Shown here: positions 8,949-17,794 of the stretch, one piece after another
Numbering within the stretch: the first letter of the stretch is position 1
Layout: every line of letters begins with the position of its first letter
Assembly: GCA_963718375.1 (NCBI GenBank)
Contig: CAVQZD010000005.1
Span: forward strand, 1-64,000
Reading direction: 5' to 3'
DNA from: RBG-16-64-13 sp963718375
GTDB taxonomy: Bacteria; Actinomycetota; Thermoleophilia; RBG-16-64-13
Length of the DNA stretch: 64,000 nt
Notes under the pieces: model-generated
What the model saw: only the letters and a program-made list of their open reading frames with translations
What the model was told of the DNA's origin: nothing
Databases searched by the model: none
Program-made: the position numbers and the translations under genes

Positions 8949-10262
8949 GTGAGTAGCAAGACACCGAGCGCACCTAGCGCCACAGTCGAACAGACCTGGG
9001 AGTACTTAAGCGGGCTGGAGCGTCTGGGCACCAACCTGGGCCTCGACCGCATCGCCAAATTGGTCAAGGAGTTGGGCTCCCCCCAGAAGGCCTACAGGAC
9101 CATCCACGTGGTGGGTACGAACGGCAAGAGCTCGACTGCGCGCTTCATCTCATCGCTTCTGCAGGCTCGTGGCCACACTGTGGGCACCTACGTGTCTCCC
9201 CATCTGGCGAGCCTGGCCGAGAGGCAGATGGTCGGCTTGGTGCCTGCCACTGACGAGGAGTTCTGCGCTCTGGTGGAGCGCGTCCGCCCGGCAGCTGAGA
9301 AGGTCGACAAGTCGCTCAGGGGTCGCGACCACTTGACCCAGTTCGAGGTGCTGACCGCGGCCGCGCTGCTCTACTTCAAGGACAAAGGCTGTGATGTGGC
9401 CGTGATCGAAGCTGGGCTTGGTGGCCGCCTAGATGCCACGGCTGTCATCTCGTCCGAGGTGCAGGTGCTGACCAGCATCGGCCTTGAGCACACCCAGCTG
9501 CTAGGAAACACGGTCTCGAAGATACTTGTTGAGAAGTCCGCGGTGATCCCGTCCAAAGGCAAAGTCGCCGTAGGTAATCTCTCTCCGAAGCTGAGATCCG
9601 AGCTGCGCGAGATATGCAAAGCGCGAAATGCCAAGTGTCACCTGCTTGGAGAGGAGTTCGCAGTGCTGGCTCATCCGCCGGCCGATTCGTTCGACATCTC
9701 CGGCATCATCGGCTGCTACACCGATGTCCGGCTCCAGGTCCTTGGGGCATATCAGAAGTCCAACGCCGCTCTGGCGGTCGCCGCCGTGGAGTTGTTCGAG
9801 GGAGGGGCACTGGATGACGCGGCCGTACGCACTGCGTTGGGCGGCACCACCATCCCCGGGCGCTTAGAAGTGATCAGCACCCAACCGCTGTGCATCTTCG
9901 ACGGCTCCCACAATCCATCAGGCATGGCAGAGACGGTGGCTTCGCTTGAACAGATACTCGAACGCCGCCGAATGATCGCAGTCATCTCCATCCTCAAGGA
10001 CAAAGCCGTCCGCGAGATACTGCAGTCGGTAGCGCCGGCATGTGACATCATCTTCGCCACACAGAGCTCCAGCCCGCGGGCGCTGCCGGCGGATGAGCTG
10101 GCAGCGGTGATAGCGGGCTTGGGCAAGGGGCCCGAGGTCTTCGTAGACTTCGATCCGCGGTCGGCCATAATGAGTGCCTACCGTCTGGCCACTTCGAACC
10201 AGGTCGTCCTGGTGACGGGGTCGCTGACCCTAGTGGCCGACTTGAAGAAGGAACTCAACTGA
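8949..10262 (+). CDS. folC: bifunctional folylpolyglutamate synthase / dihydrofolate synthase
   Basis: Adds glutamate to dihydropteroate and to folates, using ATP. It belongs to the Mur-ligase-like family. The P-loop GTNGKSS is at residues 56-62, the GLGGRLDATAVI segment binds nucleotide and Mg2+, and FDGSHNPSGM occurs in the C-terminal domain. The length is 437 residues. I chose the GTG at 8949 because the AAGGG upstream is then well spaced. A GTG at 8943 overlaps the valS stop and would add two residues. It sits in the valS-folC pair and probably shares its transcript. Confidence 0.95.
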   Translation: MSSKTPSAPSATVEQTWEYLSGLERLGTNLGLDRIAKLVKELGSPQKAYRTIHVVGTNGKSSTARFISSLLQARGHTVGTYVSPHLASLAERQMVGLVPATDEEFCALVERVRPAAEKVDKSLRGRDHLTQFEVLTAAALLYFKDKGCDVAVIEAGLGGRLDATAVISSEVQVLTSIGLEHTQLLGNTVSKILVEKSAVIPSKGKVAVGNLSPKLRSELREICKARNAKCHLLGEEFAVLAHPPADSFDISGIIGCYTDVRLQVLGAYQKSNAALAVAAVELFEGGALDDAAVRTALGGTTIPGRLEVISTQPLCIFDGSHNPSGMAETVASLEQILERRRMIAVISILKDKAVREILQSVAPACDIIFATQSSSPRALPADELAAVIAGLGKGPEVFVDFDPRSAIMSAYRLATSNQVVLVTGSLTLVADLKKELN

Positions 10263-10336
10263 GTGAGGGCTCCTCTAACGAGGGAAGACGGCCGCGAACG
10301 TCGAATGCTGCTTTGTAAGCGCGTGGGGAGAGAGAC

Positions 10337-10843
10337 TTGGACCAGTTCACTGAGAACATACAGAAGATACTCGGATCACCATTCTGGGGGCTGAGCTTCT
10401 ACGTATTCATCTTCTGCCTTGTCGTCCTGTGGCTCGCTCTAGTGGTCTGGACGTACAAGGATGCGCGCAAGCGCATCGACGACTTGGTGATCATCATCGT
10501 CTGCGTGCTGACTTCGTTGGTGCTGCCTTACATGGGGACGCTCATCTACGCGATCCTCAGGCCTTCCGAGTATCTGGCCGAGACTCGCGAAAGGGAGCTC
10601 GAGATGCGGGCGATGGAGCAGGAATTGCAGATGATGCGCGCCTGCCCCTCGTGCGGCGAGGCCATCAAGCCTGACTACATAGCCTGCCCCAGTTGCCGTC
10701 GCGCGCTCCGGTCGACCTGTCCGACCTGTGATCGGGTCTTGGAGCCGAGCTGGAAGCTGTGTCCGTATTGCGGCCAAGACCCTCGGGCCCGGCGGGTGGC
10801 TCCACCTTCGGAGGAGCCGACGGGGGCCCGTCAAGAGGCCTAG
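10337..10843 (+). CDS. membrane protein with C-terminal double zinc ribbon
   Basis: The function is unknown. Two hydrophobic helices (about residues 15-36 and 46-68) anchor the protein, separated by a short basic loop (YKDARKRIDD). A charged helix of about 25 residues follows. The C-terminal part has four CxxC pairs (ACPSCGE, ACPSCRR, TCPTCDR, LCPYCGQ), the pattern of a double zinc ribbon (DZR type). The start is TTG at 10337, preceded by GGGGAGAGA. It stands alone between folC and ndk with about 75-90 bases on each side. Zinc-ribbon membrane proteins of this layout occur in actinobacteria, but I know of no demonstrated role. Confidence 0.85.
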   Translation: MDQFTENIQKILGSPFWGLSFYVFIFCLVVLWLALVVWTYKDARKRIDDLVIIIVCVLTSLVLPYMGTLIYAILRPSEYLAETRERELEMRAMEQELQMMRACPSCGEAIKPDYIACPSCRRALRSTCPTCDRVLEPSWKLCPYCGQDPRARRVAPPSEEPTGARQEA

Positions 10844-10932
10844 GTCGATCCCCCTCGCGTCTGTCCGGGTCGACGAGGGTCGCGGGTAAACAACACTAGG
10901 TGCGCCCGGGAGCACGTTAGCGGAGGAGAGAA

Positions 10933-11355
10933 GTGGTCGAACGCACGCTTGTCCTGGTCAAGCCCAGCGGGGTAGCCAGGGGTCTTATCGGAGAAGTCAT
11001 CGGTCGCATGGAGCGCAGAGGCCTGACCATCAAGGTGGCCCGGCTGCTCATAGTCACCGAAGAGATGGCGTCCGAGCACTACAGAGAACACGTGGGCAAG
11101 TCCTTCTACGACGAACTGCTCACTCAGATCATGTCCGGGCCCCTGTTCGCCATGGTCGTCGAGGGCCCCGAAGCGGTGCAGGTCGTGCGCAAGATCATGG
11201 GCGCGACTAATCCTTTGGAAGCCGCGCCCGGCACGATCCGAGGCGACTACGGCCTGAGCGTCTTGCTGAATCTTGTACACAGCGCCGACAGCGTCGAGAG
11301 TGCGGAGCGAGAGATCGCCATCTACTTCCCCGAGGGCGGGGAGCTTCCGAGCTAG
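10933..11355 (+). CDS. ndk: nucleoside diphosphate kinase
   Basis: Transfers the gamma phosphate between nucleoside triphosphates and diphosphates through a phosphohistidine. The N-terminal ERTLVLVKPSGV strand and the catalytic His116 in NLVHSADS are present. That segment differs slightly from the usual N-x-x-H-G-S-D. The NPLEAAPGTIRGD nucleotide-binding loop is intact. The 140 residues match the family. The GTG start has GGAGGAGAG directly upstream. An imperfect inverted repeat (GTGC and GCAC around CCCGGG, 10902-10917) lies in the leader. The maf gene starts four bases after the stop. Confidence 0.96.
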   Translation: MVERTLVLVKPSGVARGLIGEVIGRMERRGLTIKVARLLIVTEEMASEHYREHVGKSFYDELLTQIMSGPLFAMVVEGPEAVQVVRKIMGATNPLEAAPGTIRGDYGLSVLLNLVHSADSVESAEREIAIYFPEGGELPS

Positions 11356-11359
11356 GCAG

Positions 11360-12028
11360 GTGCAGTTCCCGCCAGACTTCAAGCTCTTCTTGGCCTCGCA
11401 ATCGCCTAGGCGTCATTCGCTGCTAAGCGAGCTCGGTGTTCCTTTCACGGTGGTTCCCTCAGACGCCAGCGAGTCGCTGCGCGGGAAGCCGGTGGAGGTT
11501 CTGGCAGAGGAGAATGCTCTCGCGAAGGTGCGCGGGGCGCATCTTCCCCAAGGTCAGGGAGCGGGGGCCTTCGTGCTGGGCACCGATACTCTGGTGAGTG
11601 CCGGGCGCGAGGTGATGGGCAAGCCGGCGTCGGCCCAGGAGGCCGCACTGATGTTGGCCACGCTCTCAGGTCGCAGACACCAGGTCGTCTCCGGTGTGGC
11701 GCTTGCGCATATGAGCGACAAGCCGGGGGTGGAGACGGAGCCGCGGGTCATAGTCAGGAGCGCCCGCACTGAGGTCACCTTCGCGGATGTCGACGAGAGC
11801 CAAGTGGCCGCGTATGTCGATAGTGGCGAATGGCGCGGAAAGGCCGGGGGTTATGCGGTGCAGGGCCTTGCTGCCCTATTGGTGAGCGGCATCAAGGGTG
11901 AGTACACGGGCGTGGTCGGTCTCCCGCTCCATCTACTGGGCGGCATGTTTCGCGAACTCGGCTTCGACTTACTGCGTCGAAGCTGGGTGACGGACGATGA
12001 CCGGATCACCATGCGGAAGTCGCAGTAG
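11360..12028 (+). CDS. maf: Maf/YhdE family nucleoside triphosphate pyrophosphatase
   Basis: Hydrolyses non-canonical or excess nucleoside triphosphates to monophosphates, a house-cleaning role. In some bacteria Maf is linked to septum inhibition, and this gene lies directly before mreB. The N-terminal signature LASQSPRRHSLL is near residue 10. The ENALAKV helix, the catalytic Asp in LGTDTLV, and GKAGGYAVQG near the C-terminus are all present. From GTG 11360 the product has 222 residues, slightly above the usual 190-210. The start is four bases after the ndk stop, so the two are probably translationally linked. Confidence 0.93.
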   Translation: MQFPPDFKLFLASQSPRRHSLLSELGVPFTVVPSDASESLRGKPVEVLAEENALAKVRGAHLPQGQGAGAFVLGTDTLVSAGREVMGKPASAQEAALMLATLSGRRHQVVSGVALAHMSDKPGVETEPRVIVRSARTEVTFADVDESQVAAYVDSGEWRGKAGGYAVQGLAALLVSGIKGEYTGVVGLPLHLLGGMFRELGFDLLRRSWVTDDDRITMRKSQ

Positions 12029-12029
12029 G

Positions 12030-12061
12030 TATAATACCGGGACCTTGCCGGTCCACCGGCA
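12030..12061 (+). promoter_or_regulatory. mreB promoter -10 and a start-proximal palindrome
   Basis: A perfect TATAAT lies at 12030-12035, right after the maf stop codon. No clear -35 is visible 17 bases upstream. The expected transcription start, near 12042, is followed at once by a 7-bp inverted repeat, TGCCGGT-CC-ACCGGCA (12046-12061). With only two bases between the arms it suits a protein-binding site better than an RNA hairpin. TTGCCGGT recurs at 12124-12131, inside the start of mreB. Confidence 0.55.
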
Positions 12062-12095
12062 GGAGCAGAGCGGGTAGCCGCTAGGAGGAAGCACA

Positions 12096-13139
12096 ATAGC
12101 TGTCTCAGAGTTCATCACCGGTTTTGCCGGTAGAGATATGGCGGTCGATCTTGGTACCGCGACGACGCTCGTGTATCTGCGTGGGCGCGGCATCGTCCTC
12201 TCCGAACCGTCGGTGGTGGCCATAGACTCGCGTTCCGGTGACGTGCTGGCTGTCGGGGCCGACGCAAAGCGCATGTTGGGCAGGACTCCAGGCACCATCA
12301 CGGCCATAAGACCTCTGAAGGATGGCGTGATCGCCGACTTCGATGTGACCGAGCAGATGCTGCGTCACTTCATCCAGCGCGTGCACCAGAATCGCTGGGC
12401 CCACCCACGTGTCGTGGTGTGTGTGCCTTCAGGCGTCACGGGCGTGGAGCGCAGGGCGGTCGAGGAGGCAACCATCAGCGCCGGCGCTAGGGCCGCATAT
12501 TTGATCGAGGAGCCCATGGCAGCTGCTATCGGAGCCGGGCTGCCGGTGGCCGAAGCCACAGGCAGCATGATCGTAGACATCGGGGGTGGTACCACCGAGG
12601 TCGCGGTGATCTCGCTTGCGGGCATCGTGGTGTCGCAGTCGGTGCGCATCGCCGGCGATGAGATGGACGAAGCGATCATCTCCTACATGAAGAAGGAGTT
12701 CAAACTCATGATCGGCAGCCAGACTGCCGAGGAGCTCAAGATAGAGATCGGGTCCGCGTATCCGCTGGACCCGGAACAAGAGGCGGAGATAAGAGGGCGT
12801 GACCTGGTCACGGGGCTCCCGAAGACCTTGGTCATCTCCTCTGAGGAGATCCGCGAAGCTATGAACGAACCGGTGCAGGCCATCATCGACGCGATCAAGG
12901 CCACGCTTGACAAGACCCCACCTGAGTTGGCTGCCGACATCATGGATCGCGGCATCATGCTGGCCGGCGGAGGTTCCCTGCTGCAGGGCATAAGCGAGCG
13001 CGTGCGCGATGAGACGCAAATGCCGGTGCATCGGGCGGAATCACCATTGACGTGTGTTGTTGTGGGCTCAGGTCGTTCGTTGGAGGAGTTCGAGACACTC
13101 CATCGGCTTTCGCAGAGGTCCAGAAGACACCGCTACTAG
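12096..13139 (+). CDS. mreB: rod shape-determining protein MreB
   Basis: Actin-like ATPase that forms membrane-bound filaments directing lateral wall synthesis by the RodA-PBP2 complex. The phosphate-1 loop DLGTATTLVY, the phosphate-2 motif DIGGGTTEVAVI and the adenosine motif LAGGGSLLQG are present. The start is unusual. The first ATG (12138) lies three residues before DLGT and has no good ribosome site. GGAGG at 12084-12088 lies seven bases before an in-frame ATA at 12096. From there the product has 347 residues and gains a segment (SEFITGFAGRDM) resembling the membrane-binding N-terminus of MreB. A canonical-only gene finder would report 12138. It is the first gene of mreB-mreC-mreD-mrdA-rodA. 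Confidence 0.95.
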   Translation: MAVSEFITGFAGRDMAVDLGTATTLVYLRGRGIVLSEPSVVAIDSRSGDVLAVGADAKRMLGRTPGTITAIRPLKDGVIADFDVTEQMLRHFIQRVHQNRWAHPRVVVCVPSGVTGVERRAVEEATISAGARAAYLIEEPMAAAIGAGLPVAEATGSMIVDIGGGTTEVAVISLAGIVVSQSVRIAGDEMDEAIISYMKKEFKLMIGSQTAEELKIEIGSAYPLDPEQEAEIRGRDLVTGLPKTLVISSEEIREAMNEPVQAIIDAIKATLDKTPPELAADIMDRGIMLAGGGSLLQGISERVRDETQMPVHRAESPLTCVVVGSGRSLEEFETLHRLSQRSRRHRY

Positions 13140-13157
13140 TAGTTGGCGGAGGTCGTT

Positions 13158-14072
13158 ATGACGCCCGATAAATCAGCCTGGCGGAGAGGCATCTTCGTCT
13201 TCTTGATACTCGCTTCTTTGGCGCTGCTGACGGTGTCGTTCAGAGAGACCGAAGCGGGGCCGGTGCACACGGTGCGACAAGGTCTCGCCTCGGTGCTGTC
13301 GCCCCTGCAATCCTTGGGGGCGAAAGTGGCCGAGCCTTTTCAGGAGGGCTACGACTGGCTCAGATCCTTGTGGACGGCCAAGCGGAAGGCAGATCAGCTC
13401 GAGTTGGAAAAGGACACACTGCAAGGCATCGTGGTGCAACTCCAGGAGCAGAAGGAGGAAAACCAGCGCCTCAAGGCCTTGCTCGAACTGCAGACAGTGA
13501 CCTACCCGGAGGGGACTGAGTTCCTGGTAGGCAAGGTCATAGCCAAGTCTCCCAGCCAGTGGGAGGCGTGGGTACTCATCGATCGAGGTACCGCCGACGA
13601 CAAGAGGCTAAAGGTGGGCATGCCTGTGGTGGGGGCGACACCCCGGGTCGGCGAGGCTCTCCCCGGCAAGGGCCTGGTGGGCAAGATAGTCGAGTTGGAC
13701 GCGCATACCGCCAAGGTCCAGCTACTGACCGACTCTCAGTCTGCCGTGTCAGCCAGGATCCAATCATCCAGGGCAGAAGGCATCCTTCATGGCTCCATGG
13801 AGGGCAAGCTGACCATGGACTACGTCGAGCGTGACCTGGCCGTCGATCCTAAGTTGGTGGTGGTCACTTCCGGATACGGCGGAGTCTACCCGGCGGGTGT
13901 GCCCATCGGTCTCGTAAGTAGCGTAGGTGAAGAGACTATCAACATCTACAAAGAGATCGAGGTGCAACCTTTTGTCGATTTCAGCGTCTTGGAAGAAGTG
14001 ATGGTGCTCTTGGTGAGCATCGAGGATCCGCTGGCGACCGATACGACAGTCGCGGTGGGCTCGGGAAGGTAG
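13158..14072 (+). CDS. mreC: rod shape-determining protein MreC
   Basis: Bitopic membrane protein linking cytoplasmic MreB to PBP2 and activating it. A short basic N-terminus is followed by one transmembrane helix (about residues 10-30), a coiled coil (about 75-115, rich in Glu, Gln, Leu and Lys) and the extracytoplasmic double beta-barrel domain with the LVGKVIAKSPS and GVPIGLVSSV segments. From ATG 13158 the product has 304 residues. GGAGG at 13148-13152 supports this ATG over an in-frame TTG at 13143. Confidence 0.95.
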   Translation: MTPDKSAWRRGIFVFLILASLALLTVSFRETEAGPVHTVRQGLASVLSPLQSLGAKVAEPFQEGYDWLRSLWTAKRKADQLELEKDTLQGIVVQLQEQKEENQRLKALLELQTVTYPEGTEFLVGKVIAKSPSQWEAWVLIDRGTADDKRLKVGMPVVGATPRVGEALPGKGLVGKIVELDAHTAKVQLLTDSQSAVSARIQSSRAEGILHGSMEGKLTMDYVERDLAVDPKLVVVTSGYGGVYPAGVPIGLVSSVGEETINIYKEIEVQPFVDFSVLEEVMVLLVSIEDPLATDTTVAVGSGR

Positions 14073-14077
14073 CTTTG

Positions 14078-14620
14078 GTGGAGAACGTTCGACTTGCAGC
14101 TATCGGCAAGGCTGCTGCCTTGGTCGGTATCGCGGTGGCCCTTCAGGTGCTTGTGGTGTCACATATCACGGTCCTGGGGCTGAGCATCGACCTGTTTGCG
14201 ATATTCACCGTGATCGTGGCCATCACGTGGGGACCCTTAGCAGGTGCGACTTTCGGGTTCTTTGCGGGGATAGCTGCTGACATCGCCTACAGGGCACCGC
14301 TGGGTATGAGGGCGGTGGTGTACGTGATCGTCGGATACGCGGTCGGTATTCTGGCGGGCCGCTTCAAGGCGCTGAGGCCGCGCACCGTCTTCGTGTACAC
14401 CTTGGCTTCGTCCTTGGCGGCCAAGATCGTCTTCGGTCTGTTCGCGTACGTGATGAATCCGCGACCGGGGTTCTTCTCTGTGGTCGCACTTCAGATGATA
14501 CCGGGAGCAGTGCTGGATGCGTTGTTCGCGGTACCCGTGTTCATACTCCTTGTCAAAGCCAGGGTCGTGCCCGTGCCGCATGCGGAGGCCGTTGCGGCCG
14601 AAGAAGAGACGGTGCAGTGA
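14078..14620 (+). CDS. mreD: rod shape-determining protein MreD
   Basis: Small polytopic membrane component of the elongasome. The 180-residue product is almost entirely hydrophobic, with five or six predicted helices. MreD-like features include the FGFFAGIAADI segment, where the loop aspartate is conserved, and a second block around YVIVGYAVGILAGRF. GGGAAGG at 14063-14069 favours GTG 14078 over the TTG at 14075. The identification leans on position between mreC and mrdA as well as on hydropathy. Its stop overlaps the start of the next gene. Confidence 0.9.
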   Translation: MENVRLAAIGKAAALVGIAVALQVLVVSHITVLGLSIDLFAIFTVIVAITWGPLAGATFGFFAGIAADIAYRAPLGMRAVVYVIVGYAVGILAGRFKALRPRTVFVYTLASSLAAKIVFGLFAYVMNPRPGFFSVVALQMIPGAVLDALFAVPVFILLVKARVVPVPHAEAVAAEEETVQ

Positions 14621-16590
14621 TGCTGGAGCCCGTGAGAAGGATAGGTCGTTCGAACGAGGACGACTCGTTCATAGGCTTCAGAGTAGGGGTGCTACTCGCG
14701 GTGGGCCTTGTGCTTTTTGGCGTCATCGGCTTTCGCCTGTGGTACTTGCAGATACTCTCGGGCGACCAATTCGTACAGAACTCGGTCACCAACCGCGAGC
14801 GTACGGTCATCATCGAAGCTCCCAGGGGCGGCATCTACGATCGCAACGGTGTGCCCTTGGTGCAGAACCGCGCCGGGCTGAGTGTGGGCTTTCTCGCGAT
14901 GGACATGCCCGACCCCGATTCTGATGAGTTCTATCAAGAGATATATCGCCTCTCAGAGATATTGAATCTGCCGGCGGCGCAGCTGCTGGCCGACTACGAT
15001 AAGGCGGCGTCCGAGCCTCACAAGACCTACGTGGTCAAGGAGGACGTCGAGGAGAACAGCGTGGTCGCCTACCTCGAGGAGCACAAAGAGTTGTACCCGG
15101 GTGTGGAGGTCGAGAAGACGTTCTTGCGTGAGTACGCCTATCCCTACGGGGCGGTCACCGCTCACGCCCTGGGCTATGTGGGCGAGATATCAGACGATGA
15201 TCTCAGCCAGCCGGAGTTCGCGGAGCTCAAGGGAGGCACGCACGTAGGCAAGGATGGCGTGGAGCGCCAGTATGACTCCTATCTGAGGGGCAAGGACGGA
15301 TGGAGAGTGGTCGAGGTAGACGCTGGTGGCAAGCCCGTGAACGTGCTCGACGAGAACCCGGCGGACACCGGCTACAACCTCTATTTGACCATAGACGCGA
15401 AGCTCCAGGCCGCTGCGGAAGCAGCTCTCCTCAAGGACGGCATCCAGCGGGCACGCCTGGATGTAAGCGGTCTTGGCTTCACGAACGCCGCGGCGGGAGC
15501 CGTGGTGGCAATGGACCCGCGGAACGGAGAGATCCTCGCCATTGCGTCATATCCGGACTACGACCCCGAGAAGTGGGTGGGGGGCATCAGCACAGCCGAT
15601 TTTGCTGCCTACAACGCTGAGACCTCCTATCGGCCCCTTTACAACAGGGCGATGAACGGGCTCTATCCGGCGGGGTCGACGTTCAAGCCGTTCGTGGCTT
15701 CGTCGGCCATGCAGGCGGGCCTTCTGACTTGGGATGAGATGCACGACTGCGGAGGCCGGTTCAGACTGCCCATCGGCACCGGCGCTTCGCAGACCTTCCA
15801 GATATGGAAGTGCTGGGTGTCCCCCAACGCACATCACGAGCTCAACCTGCGTCAGGCCATCCAACAATCGTGTGACTTCTACTTCTACAACGTGGGCTAC
15901 AAGACCTATCAGCAGCCGACACCGGTGTTGCAGGATGGGCTCCGCAAGTTCGGGTTCGGTCGGTCGACCGGCATAGACCTTCCTGGGGAGACCGAACAAT
16001 CGGTGGTGCCCGACAAGGTCTGGGCGCGTGAGCACGGCACGGAGTGGAAGACCGGTGACGAGATCAACCTGGCTATCGGTCAGGGCTATCTCCAGACGAC
16101 GCCACTGCAGGAGGCGGTCGCTTTGGCGGCGCTGGTGAACGGGGGCACGGTCTGGGTGCCGCACATAGGCATGCAGATCACTGACTCGTCCAATCGAGTG
16201 ATCAGCACTATGCAAAGCGAGAAGCGTGGAGAACTCGGCATAGACCAGTCTCACCTTGAGGTGGTGAAGGAGGGGATGAAGATGGTAGTCGGGCCGGGCG
16301 GCACCGCCGAGGATCAGTGGAAGAACTTCAGCGTGGACGTCGGCGGCAAGACCGGTACCTCTCAGGTCATCGGACTGAACCTCGACGGCAGCCTCGTAGA
16401 CGACTACGCGCTCTTCATAGGCTACGGGCCGGCAAACGCGACCAGCGAGCCTTCCATCGTAGTGGTGTGCGTGGTCGAGCAGGGTGGGCACGGGAGCTCC
16501 GTCGCGTCCCCTGTCGTGCGGCGCGTGATGGAGGCCTACTTCGGTCTACCGAAGGGCTGGATCCCGAATACTACAGACCAAATTGAATAG
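14620..16590 (+). CDS. mrdA: penicillin-binding protein 2, elongation transpeptidase
   Basis: Class B PBP that cross-links lateral-wall peptidoglycan with the RodA glycosyltransferase. It has an N-terminal membrane helix (about residues 25-45), a pedestal/dimerisation domain with RGGIYDRNG, and a transpeptidase domain. The active-site motifs are Ser353 in AGSTFKPF, an SxD-type motif in QQSCDFY (QSCD where SxN is expected), and Lys577 in GKTGTSQ. The length is 656 residues. ATG 14620 overlaps the mreD stop in a TGATG arrangement, which suggests coupled translation. A GTG three bases earlier is equally open. Confidence 0.95.
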   Translation: MLEPVRRIGRSNEDDSFIGFRVGVLLAVGLVLFGVIGFRLWYLQILSGDQFVQNSVTNRERTVIIEAPRGGIYDRNGVPLVQNRAGLSVGFLAMDMPDPDSDEFYQEIYRLSEILNLPAAQLLADYDKAASEPHKTYVVKEDVEENSVVAYLEEHKELYPGVEVEKTFLREYAYPYGAVTAHALGYVGEISDDDLSQPEFAELKGGTHVGKDGVERQYDSYLRGKDGWRVVEVDAGGKPVNVLDENPADTGYNLYLTIDAKLQAAAEAALLKDGIQRARLDVSGLGFTNAAAGAVVAMDPRNGEILAIASYPDYDPEKWVGGISTADFAAYNAETSYRPLYNRAMNGLYPAGSTFKPFVASSAMQAGLLTWDEMHDCGGRFRLPIGTGASQTFQIWKCWVSPNAHHELNLRQAIQQSCDFYFYNVGYKTYQQPTPVLQDGLRKFGFGRSTGIDLPGETEQSVVPDKVWAREHGTEWKTGDEINLAIGQGYLQTTPLQEAVALAALVNGGTVWVPHIGMQITDSSNRVISTMQSEKRGELGIDQSHLEVVKEGMKMVVGPGGTAEDQWKNFSVDVGGKTGTSQVIGLNLDGSLVDDYALFIGYGPANATSEPSIVVVCVVEQGGHGSSVASPVVRRVMEAYFGLPKGWIPNTTDQIE

Positions 16591-16615
16591 GCATAATCGC
16601 TATATCTCCACAGCC

Positions 16616-17782
16616 ATGCCGCGCCGACAGTCGTCGGCGGGCATGAGCTTCGCCACCTATTTGCGCAGCATGGACTGGATCCTGCTGGCAGCCACCATGG
16701 GCCTGGTGGTGTTCGGGTTCATCATGCTCAATTCGGCCACACAGAGCAGCCCCAATAATCTCACGCCTGGTTGGTATCTCAGCCGTCAGGCCTACGGACT
16801 GGCCATCGGCCTGGTGGCGCTGTTCTTTCTGAGTTGGATCAGATACCGCTGGTTCGCTCGCTGGCAGATGTACATCTATGGAGCCGCTTTGTTCCTGCTC
16901 GTCCTGACGCTGCTCATCGGTGCGGGTCAATCGGTGAACTCTACGCGTTGGCTCAACCTCGGCCTCTTCAAGATGCAGACCGGTGAACTGGTGAAGTTCA
17001 TGCTCATACTCTCTCTGGGCGCGGTACTGGTAGAAGGGGTTGAGCTGAGGGGTCAGCTCCGGTTCATCATGCTCTGTGTGCTCTACGTGATGATCCCCGG
17101 AGTGCTCATCTTTCTGCAGCCCGACCTGGGGACCGCCCTTTGTCTGGGCGCCATCTTGGCATGCATGCTGGTGGTGTGGGGGGTCCGTCTCTTCCACTTG
17201 GGCATTTTGGCGACCTCGGGTGTGTTGGCGGCGGTAATGGCCATTAAACTGAAGATACTCAAGGAGTATCAGATCAAGCGCCTGACGCTCTTCCTCGATC
17301 CGGCGAGCGACCCCAGGGGTGACGGGTACCAGCTGACACAGAGCAAGATAGCTGTCGGCAGTGGGATGTTCGGCGGCAAGGGCTACATGAAGGGCACGCA
17401 GAGCACCTACGGCTTCATCCCCGAACACCATACAGACTTCATCTTCGCCGTGATCGGTGAAGAGCTGGGGTTCGCGGGTGGTGCGCTGCTACTCAGCCTC
17501 TTCGCGATCGTCATGTGGCGGGCATATCGTATCGCGCGTCTCTCGAACGACCTATACGGCAAGCTGATAGCGGCCGGTATCGCGGGTGTCTTGGTCTTTC
17601 AGGTGTTCGTCAACATCGGCATGACCACCGGCATCATGCCCGTGGTAGGTCTTCCACTCCCGTTCGTGAGCTCCGGAAGCAGCTCCTTGGTAGTATTCTT
17701 GATGGCCATCGGTCTCTTGGAGAGCGTACACGTTCACTCGGTGGCAGGGGCGAGAAGACGAGCCTCCGCAAACGTGCCCTAA
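16616..17782 (+). CDS. rodA: peptidoglycan glycosyltransferase RodA (SEDS family)
   Basis: Polymerises lipid II during elongation together with PBP2, which is encoded immediately upstream. The protein is polytopic with about ten predicted helices. The SEDS landmarks include ARWLNLG-like text (NSTRWLNLGLFKMQTGELVK), the long extracellular loop with ASDPRGDGYQLTQSKIAVGSG, and GLPLPFVSSGSSS near the C-terminus. From ATG 16616 it has 388 residues. No convincing ribosome-binding site precedes any start. An in-frame TTG at 16583 overlaps mrdA and an ATG at 16643 is also possible, so the N-terminus is uncertain. Confidence 0.94.
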   Translation: MPRRQSSAGMSFATYLRSMDWILLAATMGLVVFGFIMLNSATQSSPNNLTPGWYLSRQAYGLAIGLVALFFLSWIRYRWFARWQMYIYGAALFLLVLTLLIGAGQSVNSTRWLNLGLFKMQTGELVKFMLILSLGAVLVEGVELRGQLRFIMLCVLYVMIPGVLIFLQPDLGTALCLGAILACMLVVWGVRLFHLGILATSGVLAAVMAIKLKILKEYQIKRLTLFLDPASDPRGDGYQLTQSKIAVGSGMFGGKGYMKGTQSTYGFIPEHHTDFIFAVIGEELGFAGGALLLSLFAIVMWRAYRIARLSNDLYGKLIAAGIAGVLVFQVFVNIGMTTGIMPVVGLPLPFVSSGSSSLVVFLMAIGLLESVHVHSVAGARRRASANVP

Positions 17783-17794
17783 AGGAGTCAGCAA

